Positions 39,301 through 52,487 are shown, numbered from the stretch's first letter. The stretch is 64,000 bases of DNA from Sphagnum compactum (GCA_965153455.1 OZ234500.1:3286001-3350000); one strand, 5' to 3'. Program-made: numbers and translations. Notes: generated from the sequence alone by a model not told the origin.

Positions 39301-39690
39301 ACCTTTTTCACAAAATTTGTGATAGTGGACTTCTTCTCCATCCTAAAAATATGCAACTTACAAGCAATGCTTTTAGTTTTAGATATCTTTTGGATTCTAT
39401 TCCAACAAACCTTTGAGTCATTTATGTTCACATGAATGAAGGGAATATTTTCATCCCTTACATATATAATTGTCAAAGCCATTCTATTATACTTGTTTAG
39501 CTAAATTCTTTAATTAGGATTCAACTTTACAAATATGTTAGATTATGAAGGTCCAAACAAGATCTTATAGATTTTCTTCCAACAAGATATTATTAATCTT
39601 AAACTTTCAAATTCCATAGTTTGCATAACCATTGAATTTACTTTCATGAGACCTTGAAGTATCAAGCATACTATTCATTTTGTTAATGAG
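36400..39690 (-). mobile_element. Decayed Ty1/copia LTR retrotransposon (gag-pol remnant)
   Basis: Fragments of a copia polyprotein appear on the minus strand in the right order. A gag (UBN2-like) part lies at about 39690-39270 (NDSKVCWNRIQKI; KSIACKLHIFRM). An integrase core lies near 38250-38070, with FESDCGGE at about 38165-38190 and PQQN at about 38080. Reverse transcriptase spans about 37205-36790, with RLVVRRFEQG near 37185, DVKTTFLNGEL near 37050 and the catalytic YVDD at about 36800-36815. Many stops and frameshifts separate these islands, so the element is dead. I could not find its LTRs, so the limits given are those of the internal coding traces. Confidence 0.8.
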
Positions 39691-42614
39691 GCAATTTCAT
39701 TGATTCTCCTATATTTTTGTGTACATTCATGCGTCTATTAAATTTACAGCAATTTGTTAACTAGTGTAGGCATAAATTTCAATTCACACAAAAAAAATTA
39801 AAGTATGGATTTAATTTCACATACGAGTCATTAGAACCACCATGCATTTTGTACCATTTTAATTTTCAAACATAGTAGTGGCCATGTTATGTTTACATGA
39901 CTATCGTTGCACAAAAGAAAAGAAAAAAATGTTTTGTTAGTTGATAAGAAAGATTCTAAAATTATAGCAACAAATTAATGTTTTGAACATGCAAAGTTAG
40001 CCTACAATATCTAATGAGCTTGAAAAAAGTAACTAAATGTGGCAATGAAAACTAGGGTTGTTTACGTCAACATTGCATCCCTAAAAAATATTATTCAATG
40101 TGTTTTAAAATGGGCATTGTAAGGTCTTGAAAAGTTGAAGTGCACTTTGTCAAAAGGTGACCCAAAAAGTTTGGAATATGACTTTTATTGACCAATATGG
40201 CCTTGCAATGTTCATCCCATTACATTAATGTTATAACTCAATTGATAATGAACTTCAACCATTGAATTAACAAAAGGTTTCACCTTGGTAACTTATTATG
40301 TAGAAGATAATTTTTATAGGTATGTAGGTAAGATAATATATGTGATTATTAAGTAAATTGTCAAAAGTGTTAATTGAGCTACATGTTTAAATCATAATTA
40401 GTTTAATGCTAAGTTGGGTTAACATTGTTAATTATGTTTTAGTTCAGAACTAATTCAAATGTGAATATGGTTTGGGTTATTTGGCATTACGTCACAAATT
40501 TATAGGCTTCATGGGTTCATTTGAAATTTGTGCGAGATCTATTATTTCATAGGTTCATATTATTTAAATATGAATGTCATGCATTATTTAAACACAGAAG
40601 TCATGTGCATGATTTTTATGTGTAAACAACATAAATAGACATACAAAATTCATGTTTAAGCAATATGAATAGGCATATGACATTCGTGTTTATTCCATAT
40701 GAAACTATGAAAAGTAGATTTCACATGACTATTATTACCAAATCATGGCCCATGAAGTTTGTGATGTAGGGTTATAATCCTAAGGTGTGGGATCTCAAAT
40801 ATTTTTGGTGATCCAAGATTTTAGAACATAATGTGTTTTGTGTTGTAAATTTTCATATGTTTTTATGCAAGTTTGTTTGGCACATGATTTGCATGTTATG
40901 TTTTGGGCTTGGATTCTTGCTTGTTGTAAGGGAATCTTATTTTGGTTTAAGCATGATGCGTTAGTTAGGGTGTTCCTATGTTATTTTGTGTGATGTGTGA
41001 ATAATGATAGTTGTAGATGTGATATAGTTTCACACAAATAAACAAGAAAATATGGATAATATTCATTATCATCCATTGATATAATTTTTTCCAGGTTGTG
41101 AAATTTCAGTATTTGGTCAATTCTATACATGTATTTTGAATTTCATCCATGTAATTCATTTCACCCTTATGGCTAATTTGCATTTGTGTGGTTGAATCCA
41201 TGAACATTTATTTTATCCATCATCCAATTTCAACCATATGGCCAAATATAGTTGGTAATATAATCTTTAAATAAAGTATTATTCATTTGTATTTAAAATT
41301 CCAACCAAAATATTAATTTTCATTAGTGTGATCACAAATTCATCCATTTATTGACAATTGTATTCTTGAGGTCAATTTCATCTGTAAATAATGTATCATG
41401 CATTTTGTTAGTGTATTGTTGACATTTATTTGATGACTTGTTCCAATGATTTTGTCAAATTCCTTGTTTTCAACAACTTTACATTTGTCCTTTTCACTTG
41501 CCCTTTTTTCTTTTTGTTTTATCTCCCTCCTTATAAATTAATTCTAGAGTAAGCACCAATATGAAACCATATTAATGACAATGATAAATTTTTAGGATCA
41601 AACTAGCATGGATAAACCTTGACATGATGGAATCATATGACCTTGTTGATGAGACAAAATTACATGAATTAAATTTATGATGGAGATGAGACTGATTGCA
41701 TGGATCAAATAGGACCATATACAAATGAACTTGATCACATGCATGAAACCACATGAATAAACTTGAACTATCATCACATGGATGAAATTGTATTACTAGT
41801 TATATTAATGACATGGATGAAAATTGGGCCACATGGTTGAAACTTAATATACAAATAAAATCACAACACAAATGGTGTCCATAGCATGGAAAAAATATGA
41901 CCTTGTGGGTGACATTGTTAAAAAACTTGTGTACTATTCAAGTGTTTTTTTAGTTTTTTTCCTAGGTGAGACAAGCAATTGTTTGCTAGTTCTACACAAC
42001 CCCAAAATAAGTTACTAGGGATAAAGGTTGTAACTTTAAAAAAAATAATGAGGCCCAAGGGTAAAAATAAGGGCAAGTATGAAAATAAATAATTTCAACT
42101 TATGGGCATTATTTTGAGGATCTTTGACTAGGGCATGAATAATTTGGTTAACTATTTTGGGTTAGAGATAGTTCAATATGAGCCGTATGAACCTAGTTAA
42201 ATTCTAAGATCGAAAATGATCAATAATTGAATGATTTGTTCATAGCAAGATGATAATATGCGGCATAATATTAGTGACTTTTATGATTGAATGGGAATGT
42301 TTAGTAGAGATGGATGAATAAGGACAATAACCCATCCTTTCTTCCTTTAAACTCAAAAGGTGTAGCTAATGTAAAGATCAAGTTTTAAGCATGTGGTTGA
42401 CCCTATCCCAAAAATGTGTAAAGTTCTTATCTTGCGTCTTTTAAAAGTCTTTTTATGATGGGTGGATATTGTGTAGATGTTTTGTCGTGCTTTAGTTGTA
42501 CACATTACCTATGTGTTAGTTAAAAAATTAACCTTCATAAGCTCAAAGCCTTTCTAGGTTACAACTTCAATGCTTGTACTGCCATTTCCATTTGCGATGT
42601 AAATCAATGTGGTG
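39691..42614. other. AT-rich spacer, no gene
   Basis: Very AT-rich DNA without a recognisable exon. Parts of it (about 41580-41900) are dense in short ACATGGATGAA-like strings, which suggests an eroded tandem repeat. An LTR of the neighbouring copia element could lie in its first few hundred bases. Confidence 0.45.
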
Positions 42615-42745
42615 AACACTTCCAGTAGGGTAGCAAACAATAAAGGACACTGAATTGTTATTTATTTCCATTTCTTTTTGTCCATTGAGAGATTTGTTTT
42701 AATCATCTTATGGATGATTACCACTTCATCTCCAATACAAAATAC
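42615..42745 (+). repeat. Dispersed palindromic repeat, copy 8a with deleted core
   Basis: ACTTCCAGTAGGGTAGCAAA and AATCATCTTATGGATGATTA, then CCACTTCATCTCC, are kept; the TAGCCAAATTTGGCTA core is missing. Confidence 0.55.
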
Positions 42746-42989
42746 GGAAAAATAGCAAAAGAAGAAGCACTGAATCACACCCAAAAACAACCAGATACAA
42801 TTGTGGTATGCAATCTTGCATTTCTTTCAGTTCAATGGTTTTTCTTCGACTGAAGAAGTCCAATCTCCACACACAATTTGAAAGTAAGATCATCTTTTGC
42901 TCTTCAAAGGAGCATTGACCTTTTATGGAAGTGTGAAATAAGGGAGGTATTTGAGTAAATCAAAACCAGTGAATGTGTTTTGTCGAATT

Positions 42990-43255
42990 TCCACAACTTT
43001 GTGACCTAAAAAATGCGATTTCAACCTATACTTTTCTTCTGCAGATTTTTAGTGGAAAAAATGACCCAAATTAGGCTTTTCAAAATATACATATACATAC
43101 AAGTAGCCAGATTTGTGTAACAGGTTCCAGCACGTAGTCAAAATTACAGAAGGCTGTTTAAATGTTTTTATTTTAATATCTAGTATGTAGCCAAATTTGG
43201 CTAAATCTTCTGGTGGATGATTGTCACTTCAGCTACATCACAAAATTGAGGAAAA
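42990..43255 (+). repeat. Dispersed palindromic repeat, copy 8
   Basis: One of the best copies: TTTGTGACCTAAAAAATGCG, CAGGTTCCAGCACGTAGTCA, TAGTATGTAGCCAAATTTGG, CTAAATCTTCTGGTGGATGA and TCAGCTACATCACAAAATTG in order. Confidence 0.8.
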
Positions 43256-43374
43256 AAACATGATCAGAACTGGGACTGGGAGCAAGTTTTATGAAAATGC
43301 AAGCAGAAGGACTTGCTAATGCAATAGCTACATGATGCCTTGTCAAAGTTTCTGAAGTTCCGTTTTCTTATGGC

Positions 43375-43460
43375 CATAAGATGATTTAATCAAATATGGC
43401 TCTAAGAAAACATGCAAGTAATTAAAAAATGATCATTTAAAATTATTTGCTACCTAGTGG
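43375..43460 (-). repeat. Dispersed palindromic repeat, partial copy 8b
   Basis: CCATAAGATGATTTAATCAA, ATATGGCTCTAAG and TTGCTACCTAGTGGAAC match the family in the opposite direction to copy 8, about 120 bases away. Confidence 0.5.
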
Positions 43461-43587
43461 AACTCAATACAGAAATCTGGAAAAAAATCAAACAGAAAAT
43501 TTCGAAATTTGGTCACTAGAAATCCCAAGAAACACCTATTTTTTGCCATAAAAGAAATTGCCGATTGGTGAAATTTCATTCTTGAAA

Positions 43588-43715
43588 TAAATAAATAAGT
43601 AAATAAATAAAGGAAAAACACCTGGCAAGGGAACAAGAGAAGAAGATAAAAGAAAGGACTGAAGTCCAAACAGAAGACCACACCCAGAAATGCAGAATGC
43701 ACAATGGGGAGTGGC
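43588..43715 (-). repeat. Retroposon-like dispersed repeat, copy B (AAAT tail)
   Basis: Second copy of the element at 7678-7805: an AAATAAAT tail, GGAAAAACACCTGGCAAGGG, GGACTGAAGTCCAAACAGAA and GCAGAATGCACAATGGGGAG in the same order. It lies 36 kb from copy A, which argues for transposition rather than tandem duplication. Confidence 0.6.
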
Positions 43716-44089
43716 TGAAAATAGTATATAATGAGAGTCCAAGCTGCCAAGGTACTATGGTATTTAACAAAACCAAAGCAAAAATCTGGCAAAGTGCACC
43801 TCATCACAATTTTCAACATGGCCAACTCCCTCTTTTCAGGGCAGGATTTCATGTACAGAAGGATTGAAAGCCCTGGATTCAAGCCATGAAAAACATACAG
43901 TTTGTAATGTCAAAGCACAAACTGACGCTGAAAATTAATTCACTAAATAAATAAAATAAAATTAAGTGAATGAAAAACAAGACAAAAATTTATCATCTGC
44001 AATGCAATCCAAGGCTGGGACACACTCTGCTGTGCTACCTATTCTCCCATATTGTTTGGCAAAATAGAGAGCGGGGTGTATATATTACA

Positions 44090-44390
44090 GAAGAGCTGCT
44101 CTCCTTGGCAGCTGGGTGGTGTAGTGGCCATCTGTAACCCTAGCGGGGGCAGGAAGGTGTGGTCATGGGACTGCCTGTGGGGCCACCCTGGCCGTGTTGA
44201 AGGCGCGTCCCGTCCAAGCCCGGAATCTCCGGCGGTGACCGGTCGGAGGACTGGGTGTCGTGGGAGTTGCAGAGAAAGGCAGTGCGTGAGGCGGGTAACC
44301 GAGCAGCGATAACTTTCCGCTCCGGGCAGTGGAGGGACAGCGTGCCTGAACGTTTCGTGGTGAACAACTCTACTGGCTAGTTCCCCATGT
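44090..44390 (+). mobile_element. GC-rich SINE-like insert
   Basis: A block of about 300 bases with far higher GC content than its AT-rich surroundings and sharp edges. Near its left end CTGGGTGGTGTAGTGGCC contains a good RNA polymerase III A-box look-alike (TGGTGTAGTGG). The B-box candidate about 45 bases on (GGTCATGGGAC) is weak. No clear poly-A tail or target-site duplication could be fixed. It could also be a fragment of a coding or ribosomal sequence from elsewhere. No protein frame in it looks real. Confidence 0.35.
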
Positions 44391-44399
44391 ACCACCTTC

Positions 44400-47300
44400 C
44401 CTTTTACTTACATGCCCGTGTCCATTTCTCTCTCTCTCCATTTTTCTCTTTTTCTTTTACTTCCTTGTAAGTTGTAATAATGAATAATGTTACCAGTAGA
44501 AAAAAGTAATTTCAAAGAACCCTTTGAGAAACTGCTAAAACTTTTTTATTACCAGTCATCATTTCATATGTATTTTGAGTGGGTAAAGTTTATGTTTATC
44601 AAATTTTGCTAGGTTTCCACTACCTGTAGCTAGCTTAGCACCTTGGCAGCTTTGACATATATTTGTTGTGTAATTAATTATCTTTGAAATTTCCATTTCA
44701 AAAACAATTGTTATTTGGAATTTTCAACGTTTCTGAAAATAATATAATTCGTGTCCAAGTTGCTAAGGTAGTTTCCACAGATTAATCCATGCCTTTATGA
44801 CGAATAATATGGGAAGCATGATTTTTTTCCCTCAAGTTTCTGCTTTCATGTTAGTGATGAGCAACCCAGGAGGGATGAAGCATCAGTCTTTAATGTTAAT
44901 GCAATTAAGAATAAAAATGTGGCAAACTTGACCAACATTATTTTTGTGTGATGAAATTTTGCATTTAAATGACCTTAGATCCTCACCAATGATATTCCTA
45001 AAGGGTTTTAGGGCTACGATTTCACTAGAAGTTGATCAATAGAGCGAACGTCTTTTTGCTTAACATCCACCAACGTCTAAGGTCTCTCACCACAAATATA
45101 GATGATGGAGATGTGGCATGTTGCCATTTAGGGTACCTTTTAAAGGAGGGGTTCATTAATTAGGGTTATGTCGTTGACGCAAGTTTGTCACCTTCTCACA
45201 TTTCCTTTTCATTACACTTCTTTTTTTTGTATCTTTGAATTATGAATAGAGCGTCACCCAACATGGGTTGAACAAATGGGCAACACAAAAACGTCTTGGG
45301 GTTTGCAGGCAGCAAATTGAATTGCACAATGAGCATCAAGATCTTGCAATTGCAAAATTAAAACTATGGGTTTATAATGCACAACTTCGATAGATTCAAG
45401 AGTTTCAATCCATGCTTGGGTTGTTGCTAATTTTGGTGAATTTAGAGCGAATTACAAATTGTCACAACAAACAATCTCACCAACATTATCCAAATCTTTA
45501 TGAAGGTTCTTGGGCATTTGTTTGACTATGACTTGGTTACTAAGGTTGTCTACTTCAATGCAAATGGTGCTACCACCTTTCAAGGTGTCAAAACTAGAGT
45601 TGCAACAGACCGAGTTAAAAAAGAAAATAAATAAAGACAAAGCCTACCTTGCTTTTCTTTGGTGATGGTAGGGTAGGGCACATCCTACCTTGTTTGTCTA
45701 TGTTTTTCTTTGGTGATGGGGCATGGCAGAAAGGGATAAAGCTTACCATGGCTGCTTTTCTTTTGTTATCTTTGGTAATGATAAGGCAAACAAGGACAGA
45801 GTTGCCTTTCTTTGCTTTTTTTTGGTGTTTTTTGGTAGGGTAGACATGGATAAAGCTTACCTTGCCCTACTTCTATTTGGTTTTTTTGGGTGAGGTAAAT
45901 AGGGATGGTGAAGGTTTTTGCAGCGATGGACAACACCTTTCTTTAATCATAGTTCTTCATCCAACGGTGATGGCGAAAGGGGTTGTCACTCACCATTGTT
46001 GCAAAAGAAGAAGAGACAAAGAAGGAAAAAATAGGAAGGAGAAAAGAAATGAGGGGGATAGGTAGGCATTTAAATTTCAAATTGAAAGACAAGAGGAGGT
46101 AAGGAAAGAAAAAAAGAAAGAAAAAAGGTCCCCTAGTTTAAGTTCATCTGAAAATGACTTGAATGACCTCATCCCCCAACTAGTGCATTCATGGGTGTTG
46201 GGTCATAAGGGCCCTAAACTTGGATGTGAAAAACATTTTTATAGGATCACATACTGAGCATCGGTGGGGATGTTCTAAAAGATCTATAGCATTGGGGAAT
46301 TTATACCTTGTTCATGGAATTGGACCTTGTTTTGAGTTAGGTTTCGAGGTTATTAAATTTGAAAAAATGTGCTAAAACTAAAACCGAAGAGTTTGAAAAT
46401 TGAAAAAATCGGGCTTAAATTTGCAACATCATATTGGGGAGTTTGTCATGTGTACATAAAATGAGACTTAGTTTTTGAGCCTTACTTAGTTTTTGAACTA
46501 GGCCTAGAGGTTTTTTGAATTTGAAACAATGTGGCAAAATTGAAATCACAAGGTCTAGAAGGTGGAAAAATTGGGTTCACACTTGCACCCAAAGAACCTC
46601 CAAATAAATTTAAAATGTCAAAACTAGGACTAGAGGTTCTCTTTGAAAACAAAAAACCACACATCATTTGCACCCAAAGTTTTTTTTTTGGTTGAAAAAG
46701 CCACTTTGATTAGCTCATCACCCATTTTTTAAAACATTGGACATTGCCCAATGTGCTCCTTTTTGGCCCACATTTATAGTTTATATTCCAATGATAACAA
46801 AAGTTTGATTTATTAGAAAAATTCACAAGAAGATACAAATAGACAAAATAAATAAATAAATAAATAAATAAATTTTAAAAAATTTTAAAAAAAAGTCCAA
46901 AATGAAATTTGATTTATGACGAATTATAATTCGAAATAATTTTGGAATTGTCGTAGTGACAATCACCAAAATACTCATCCTACATAAACTAGTTCTGACA
47001 AAACTATTTTTCCTAGCAAATTAAGAATGTAGAAAAATATTAATGAATCAAAATGATATATAGTCAAATTTACAAAATTTTATCTTTTGAAAAAACAAAG
47101 TTGATTACAATAGAATTATTATGTCTATGCAAAATAATTTAATCATTCTCATTGGTAGTGTGAAGCAACGCGGAGCCCAAATAAGTATATGAGAGTTCAA
47201 CTTTGGACAAAACATATGAGATGAAAGTGTGGTGCTATTTGGAATATATTTGGGAACACATTGGGATGTTGAGGAACCCTTTGAAAACATAGAGGGGAAG

Positions 47301-50300
47301 AAAAAAAAACCCTCCTCCCCTTTTGTTACCATTTTCAACTTAGGCTAATATCCTCACCTAATAGTGTGGGTACTAGGTGCTTATTAGGCCTCATCTTTAA
47401 TTACACCAACTTTCCAAAAGGAAATAACTTCAGTGATCGACTATAAATTTATTTCAGATTACAAGAATAATTATTTGTAGCAAAAGATTAAAAAATTAAG
47501 ATACTTAATCGCATGAGAACAATATCTTAACTCAAATTTTATGAAATATCTTAATGGAAAGGTATATATGGAAAATGGAATTGAACAAATCTTTAAATAT
47601 TTTCATACTAATATATGGTAATGCAACAAAATGTGACTTTGTTTAAGAAATTCAAAACTACACTATTGAAATAATATATCTGGCATCATAATTAATTTTG
47701 AGGATGTTCCTGTGCTAAGGCTTCAGTTAAGATATATAAATTGCTTCTAGAATAATTAATGTCATTTAATTCATTTAATTTCATTGTCATTTTCTTTTTT
47801 GATATTGAACATGACATTTTATTAAAAAAATATGTTAAGATGGCTAGAAGGTTTGAACAAGATATTCATGTGATTTAAGTTGTATTTTTAGGTCGAAAAT
47901 ATTCTTGTTCAAAGTTAGCCAATTTTGTTGAAGATTTCAATTTTTTTCAAATAGGGTTTCATCATTTTCAAACAACATTTGGATGTCATCAAACATGTAG
48001 GATAGTAGAAACTACAAACCAACCTTGTGTCCATTGTCTTATCTTGAAACTTTTGAAATAAGGGAAAAAGGCTTAAGGGCCTTGTCAATGGTTCATTGGA
48101 ACAATAAACAATTGTGCAATGGGCCCTAGCCTAATGGTCTCATCATTGGCAATTGCTGCTACATGTGACCACAAGTTTTCCTTGCCATAGTAATTACTAA
48201 AGACCTAGACCCATTTTTTCAGTGTACCTATTTGGAGGGTTTGTTACAATCCATAGTTTTCTCTTTGTGAAGGATGGGCATTTCAAAAAACATACTATAA
48301 CTGCTATTAAGGTTCGACACATATTATTTCAAAAATAAAATGGTCTAATTTTTTGTAATTATGTACCACCTTGTGTCAAATTGTTTTGAAATTAATTATT
48401 AAAAATGTTGAAAAACGAGGAAAAACAAGTTTAGTGTAGGAAAACTCCGTCAAGCCATTATAGCAAAAGTGCAAGAAACAATGGGTTTAGGGTAGCAAAG
48501 CTCCATCAAAGTGTTGCATGTCCATCACTCTTCCTCCTCTTGTGCTTCTTATTTTTTGCATTGCAAGAGCTTACACAACAAGCGATCAACATTCTTTGTG
48601 CCTTTGGCTAGCACGTCATCTCCTCTCACTAGAAATTTGCAAGTTGCAATTTGGTACAGTTCGTTGCAAGAGCTAAAAGCAACATCATCATCATCCCATG
48701 GACACCAAGAAGCTCCTCAAGCTCATGCTGCAACAGGGATGATGCATTTGTCATTGCCCACAGCATCTTTCATGGTCTTGAAGTTACGGGCTTGAGCTAA
48801 ACCTCCATTTTGAATCCTTCCTTGAGTGGTTACTTCTTTGACGCTTGGATGCGACTCATAAGCACACCCACTAGAGCTCCTCCTAGTAAGTGTTTGTTCT
48901 CCACCCAAGTTTCATACTCCGAAGACTCCATGGTTTTGTTGTTTGCAAACACAACCTTATGACACCAAACAGCTCGAGGTTTTTTTTTCTCTTTTCGGAA
49001 ACTGAATCATATGTAGCAACAAGTTTAGTTACTACCACTGTAGCAGCAGTAACTATTGTAGCGAAGGTCTTTAGCTCTAATTCTTTGCATAATTACAACA
49101 ATAGTAATTATTATAGTGGCAACATGCTCACCACCATGAATCTTAACCGTAATCCTGATAATTTGCATAACATTCTACCTACAAGTCTCAGCCATAGTCC
49201 ACTTGTTGGTCTATTGAGTCAATAAAAACAATCACAAAGAAAATATTCTCCTTATTAGAATGACCCACCAGTAGTAACAAAGATCCAAGAATAGTTGTTT
49301 CTTCATTAGATACCAAAGTTGTTGCAAATTTTCACACCCCCTGCTGCCATGGCTTGGCAATCTATGGACGTGAAATCTGAGTCACAACTCAGTAATTGGC
49401 AAAGTTTATGTGCTCTTCTAATTGCTACTATTTGGCAAATAACAACTAGTTCAAGAGTTGCTGTTGTTGTTGCTGCTACAATGGAACTTAATGGTAATCA
49501 CATTAAGCTACTGCATCATGAAGAGCAACAACCGCAACAACAATGTTTTTATGAAAGATCATCACCATCAGATTTGTAGCTGTAGTTTTGTATTGTTTTT
49601 CTTCTTCTACTACTGTTGTTGGCTTGTTAGGAGATGTAGTTAAGGATCTTGTCACAGCAAATGAGTTTTTTTTCATGGAATCCATCCCATTTCTAGAACA
49701 TCCCTTGGATGATTATCACTTGTTTCCTTTTCTTTTCGATGATGCCAGTAGGATCTTCACTTGAGGATTTTGCCCATTTTGCTCATCCTTTAATAAGTAG
49801 TTATTAAGGGCTTTCATATCCATCTTCTAGAATAGTTCATCAATTTCCTTCCTTGGAAGCACATGTGATGAATCCCAAGTTAGTTTGTGACATGCGGGTT
49901 TGTGGTAGGAGCTCTGAGCAAGAGAGGCAGGAGCTTTGTGAAAGAGAGTGAGTTTTCCTTAGTGTAATACACACTTTGTTGGCTGCCAAAACTTGGGCTA
50001 TTGCAAACCCTAAACCCAACAGTAGCAATTTCTTTTAGTAGGCATCACATTGTGAATATAAAACCTTTTTTTTCCACATTGCAAGTCTAATTGCAACATT
50101 ATCCATGCAAGTTGGGATAAGATTTGTAAAGGAAGATTGAAACATGATGCAGCAATTCTTATGAAAGAAAAATATTAGTGACCCAAGTTTTTACTCTTGA
50201 ACTTATCTTTTGGGTTTTTTCTAGTGCAACTCTTTTGTTTCACATGCATTAGACATCAGCTGTTGGGGCCATTTTACACTTTGTCTGCAACAATAAAGTA

Positions 50301-50400
50301 AATTTGTGTAGCTTTTGTATTCAATGTCAATGATGTTAGACTTTAGGTTTGATTCATGCCTAAAAAAACTTTTGCAAGAGTCACAACTAGTTATAAGTAC
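44400..50400. other. AT-rich spacer with low-complexity tracts, no gene
   Basis: No exon, RNA gene or recognisable transposon. About 45640-45930 is an eroded tandem repeat whose units share TTTCTTTGGTGATGG and GATAAAGCTTACC. An AAAT run lies at about 46848-46873. Open frames around 48.5-50 kb are short and rich in Leu, Cys or Ser because of trinucleotide bias. Confidence 0.45.
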
Positions 50401-50489
50401 TAGTTGTTGCTTTTGTTGTTGCTATAATTCCTATTGTTGCCTTTCTCCTCTTTTGTTTTGGTTTATATACGTAACAACCATAGCAGAAC

Positions 50490-50645
50490 ATGAGCAACAA
50501 CAACAATTTAGCAACAACAGTTTGGTTAAGAAACAACAGCAATAATGTAACAATAACAATAGTATAGCAGGAACAACAATGACAATGCAGTAGCGACAAC
50601 AACAATGTAACAATAACAACAACAAAGCAGCAACAATAGCTGAGT
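50490..50645. repeat. CAA/AAC-rich trinucleotide tract
   Basis: Imperfect runs of CAA and AAC (AGCAACAACAACAATTTAGC and similar) dominate the segment. They make minus-strand frames that read as Leu/Cys/Val runs, which are not genuine proteins. Confidence 0.85.
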
Positions 50646-50745
50646 AGGAATAACTACTAGAGGTGCACCATTCTTGAATATTCTTCCAAGTACATTGATG
50701 GAACTTGAAGCACAATAGTAGAAGTAATGATGAGAATAATAGTAG

Positions 50746-52487
50746 TTACGAAAGGTGGACGATCAAACATTGTTCCATGATTTCAAGCATAGAATCCTCT
50801 GGATCAACGTTGTCATCATCCTTTTCATGTTGTTTGATCTCAAAATCAAAATTAACAGAAAATAAAGGTCTGACAATATTCGCTTCCATTGCTTCAAGTT
50901 GGAATTGTTCATTGAAACTCCTTAATAGCCTTGTCTTCTCCCAACCTTTGCAAATCATGTTGTCCATGTTTTCATTTGTTCCCATACGTGAAAAGCCATG
51001 CACAAAGCTTTGGTTTTAAAATTGACATTTGAAAGTCAACTTTAGGATTCTCACCTCATTCAACTTGGTCCTTGACTATTGAACATGTCCAGGAATTGAA
51101 CTTTTTTTCGAATGCATGCTTGAATGGACGTTGGAGAATAACATCAGTAGGTTGAAGGGTGCTAGTGTAATTTGCTGGAACAAATATGATGCACACACAT
51201 GGGTAATGTTGTTTCATCCAAACCAAAAATTCTCCACTTTTGTGAACTGACCAACAATCAATCAACCAAACCATCTTCTAATCTTTTGGCAGGGTAAGTG
51301 TTTCCATTTGAACTACATGATAAGGTATGAAGATGTGTTCAACGAATTGTTTGGTGGTTTCCAATGTAGACCAATGGTTGGAACTAAAGGTCAAATGAAA
51401 CCCAAAAGAAAAAAAATTCCTAGGAAGAAGTGAACAATTGGTTGTCCCTTGGAACAGAATTTATAAAGGTAGCAATGTTCCATTTGCGGAAGATGAAACA
51501 ACAACTGTGATTTGTCTCTTGTTTTCTATTCCAAGTACTTGGATGTGTTTTGCTCCTTTTGTCCCCCACATTCTATCACCTCCAATGGGCACAAGATGAA
51601 CTCCAGTCTAATCTGTGTTAATGACCAAACAAATAGGAATATTGTATGCTTTGACAAGGTAAACAACCTTATGTGCCATGGTTATCCCTTCTTGCTGCCA
51701 TGTTTTCGGTAATTTCCTGCGGCTGTAGTGGCTGCCTTATATGACCAATTAAGGTGGGTTTTCATGAAGTTTTTGGTCCAGGGCAAAGTCACTTTGAACC
51801 TTCGTTTTGAAGAGTCCTTCAAAACTTCAGGTGTTGGACACTTAAAGATCCCTCTAATGATTAGTTGGAGAATTGGTGCAAAAAGGCCTTATCCAGCAAC
51901 TCACATGTTTTTCAAAACATTAATGATTTCATCTTTCAATTTTGGTCTTGTTTCTAGAATTGAAAAGTGTGTAGGTATGGAAGTAGTCCCTTTTGCTATA
52001 GCTTCTTTCAAATGTGGTTTAAGCTCTCCTCTTGGTGTGAACCATTCATAAAGAGATCCTCTACTTAATTTTTCATATGGACCACTAAATTCTCCTGGTT
52101 TTCTATGGAAGGTTTTCAAGTAGTGAAAGACATTAGTGAGATCACCATGTTTCTTCAAAAATGGATGGCCAAAGGTGTGGTGCAAACCAGTTAATGTAAG
52201 TATCTCATGTCTTTCTTCTTTTTTGCTGACTTCGAGTTTTCATCCTCCTCATTGTTTTCTTGTTTGATTTCTTTCTCTGCCAGTAAAGTTGCATGAAGCT
52301 GTTTTCGTGGCCTTCCAATAGGTCATTTCAAGGTTGTGGAAGCCACTTGCTCTTTTTCTTGGTTTTGCACCTTGATCTCCTTTGAAAGTAGATCCAATTC
52401 CTGAGTTACAGTGATTAATCTTTGTTCTTTATCCACTCTTTGAAACATGCATGCTATTATTCTTTGTTAGTTGCTATTGTTTGCCAT
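50746..52487 (-). pseudogene. Broken DDE_1 (pogo/Tigger-like) transposase
   Basis: The minus strand reads as a Tc1/mariner-superfamily transposase of the pogo/Tigger type, split by stops and frame changes. In order: an N-terminal start near 52487, an AT-hook-like GRPRKQ at about 52320, a helix-turn-helix region with GSLYEWFTPRGELKPHLKEA (within 52185-51901), then the DDE core. The first Asp is in INTD near 51620 and is followed directly by a stop codon. The second is in LIDCWSVH near 51265, and the third in LQPTDV near 51150, with about 37 residues between them. The C-terminal part (GWEKTRLLRSFNEQFQLEAM) ends near 50746 in another frame. At least three in-frame stops lie in the catalytic stretch, so the gene is dead. 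Terminal inverted repeats could not be located. Confidence 0.85.

Noticed and set aside
44039-44395. 118-codon minus-strand frame and an 86-codon plus-strand frame in the GC-rich island
   Set aside because: High GC content lowers stop-codon frequency; neither protein shows a motif, and they overlap on opposite strands.
50387-50715. Leu/Cys-rich minus-strand frames
   Set aside because: They are translations of the CAA/AAC tract.
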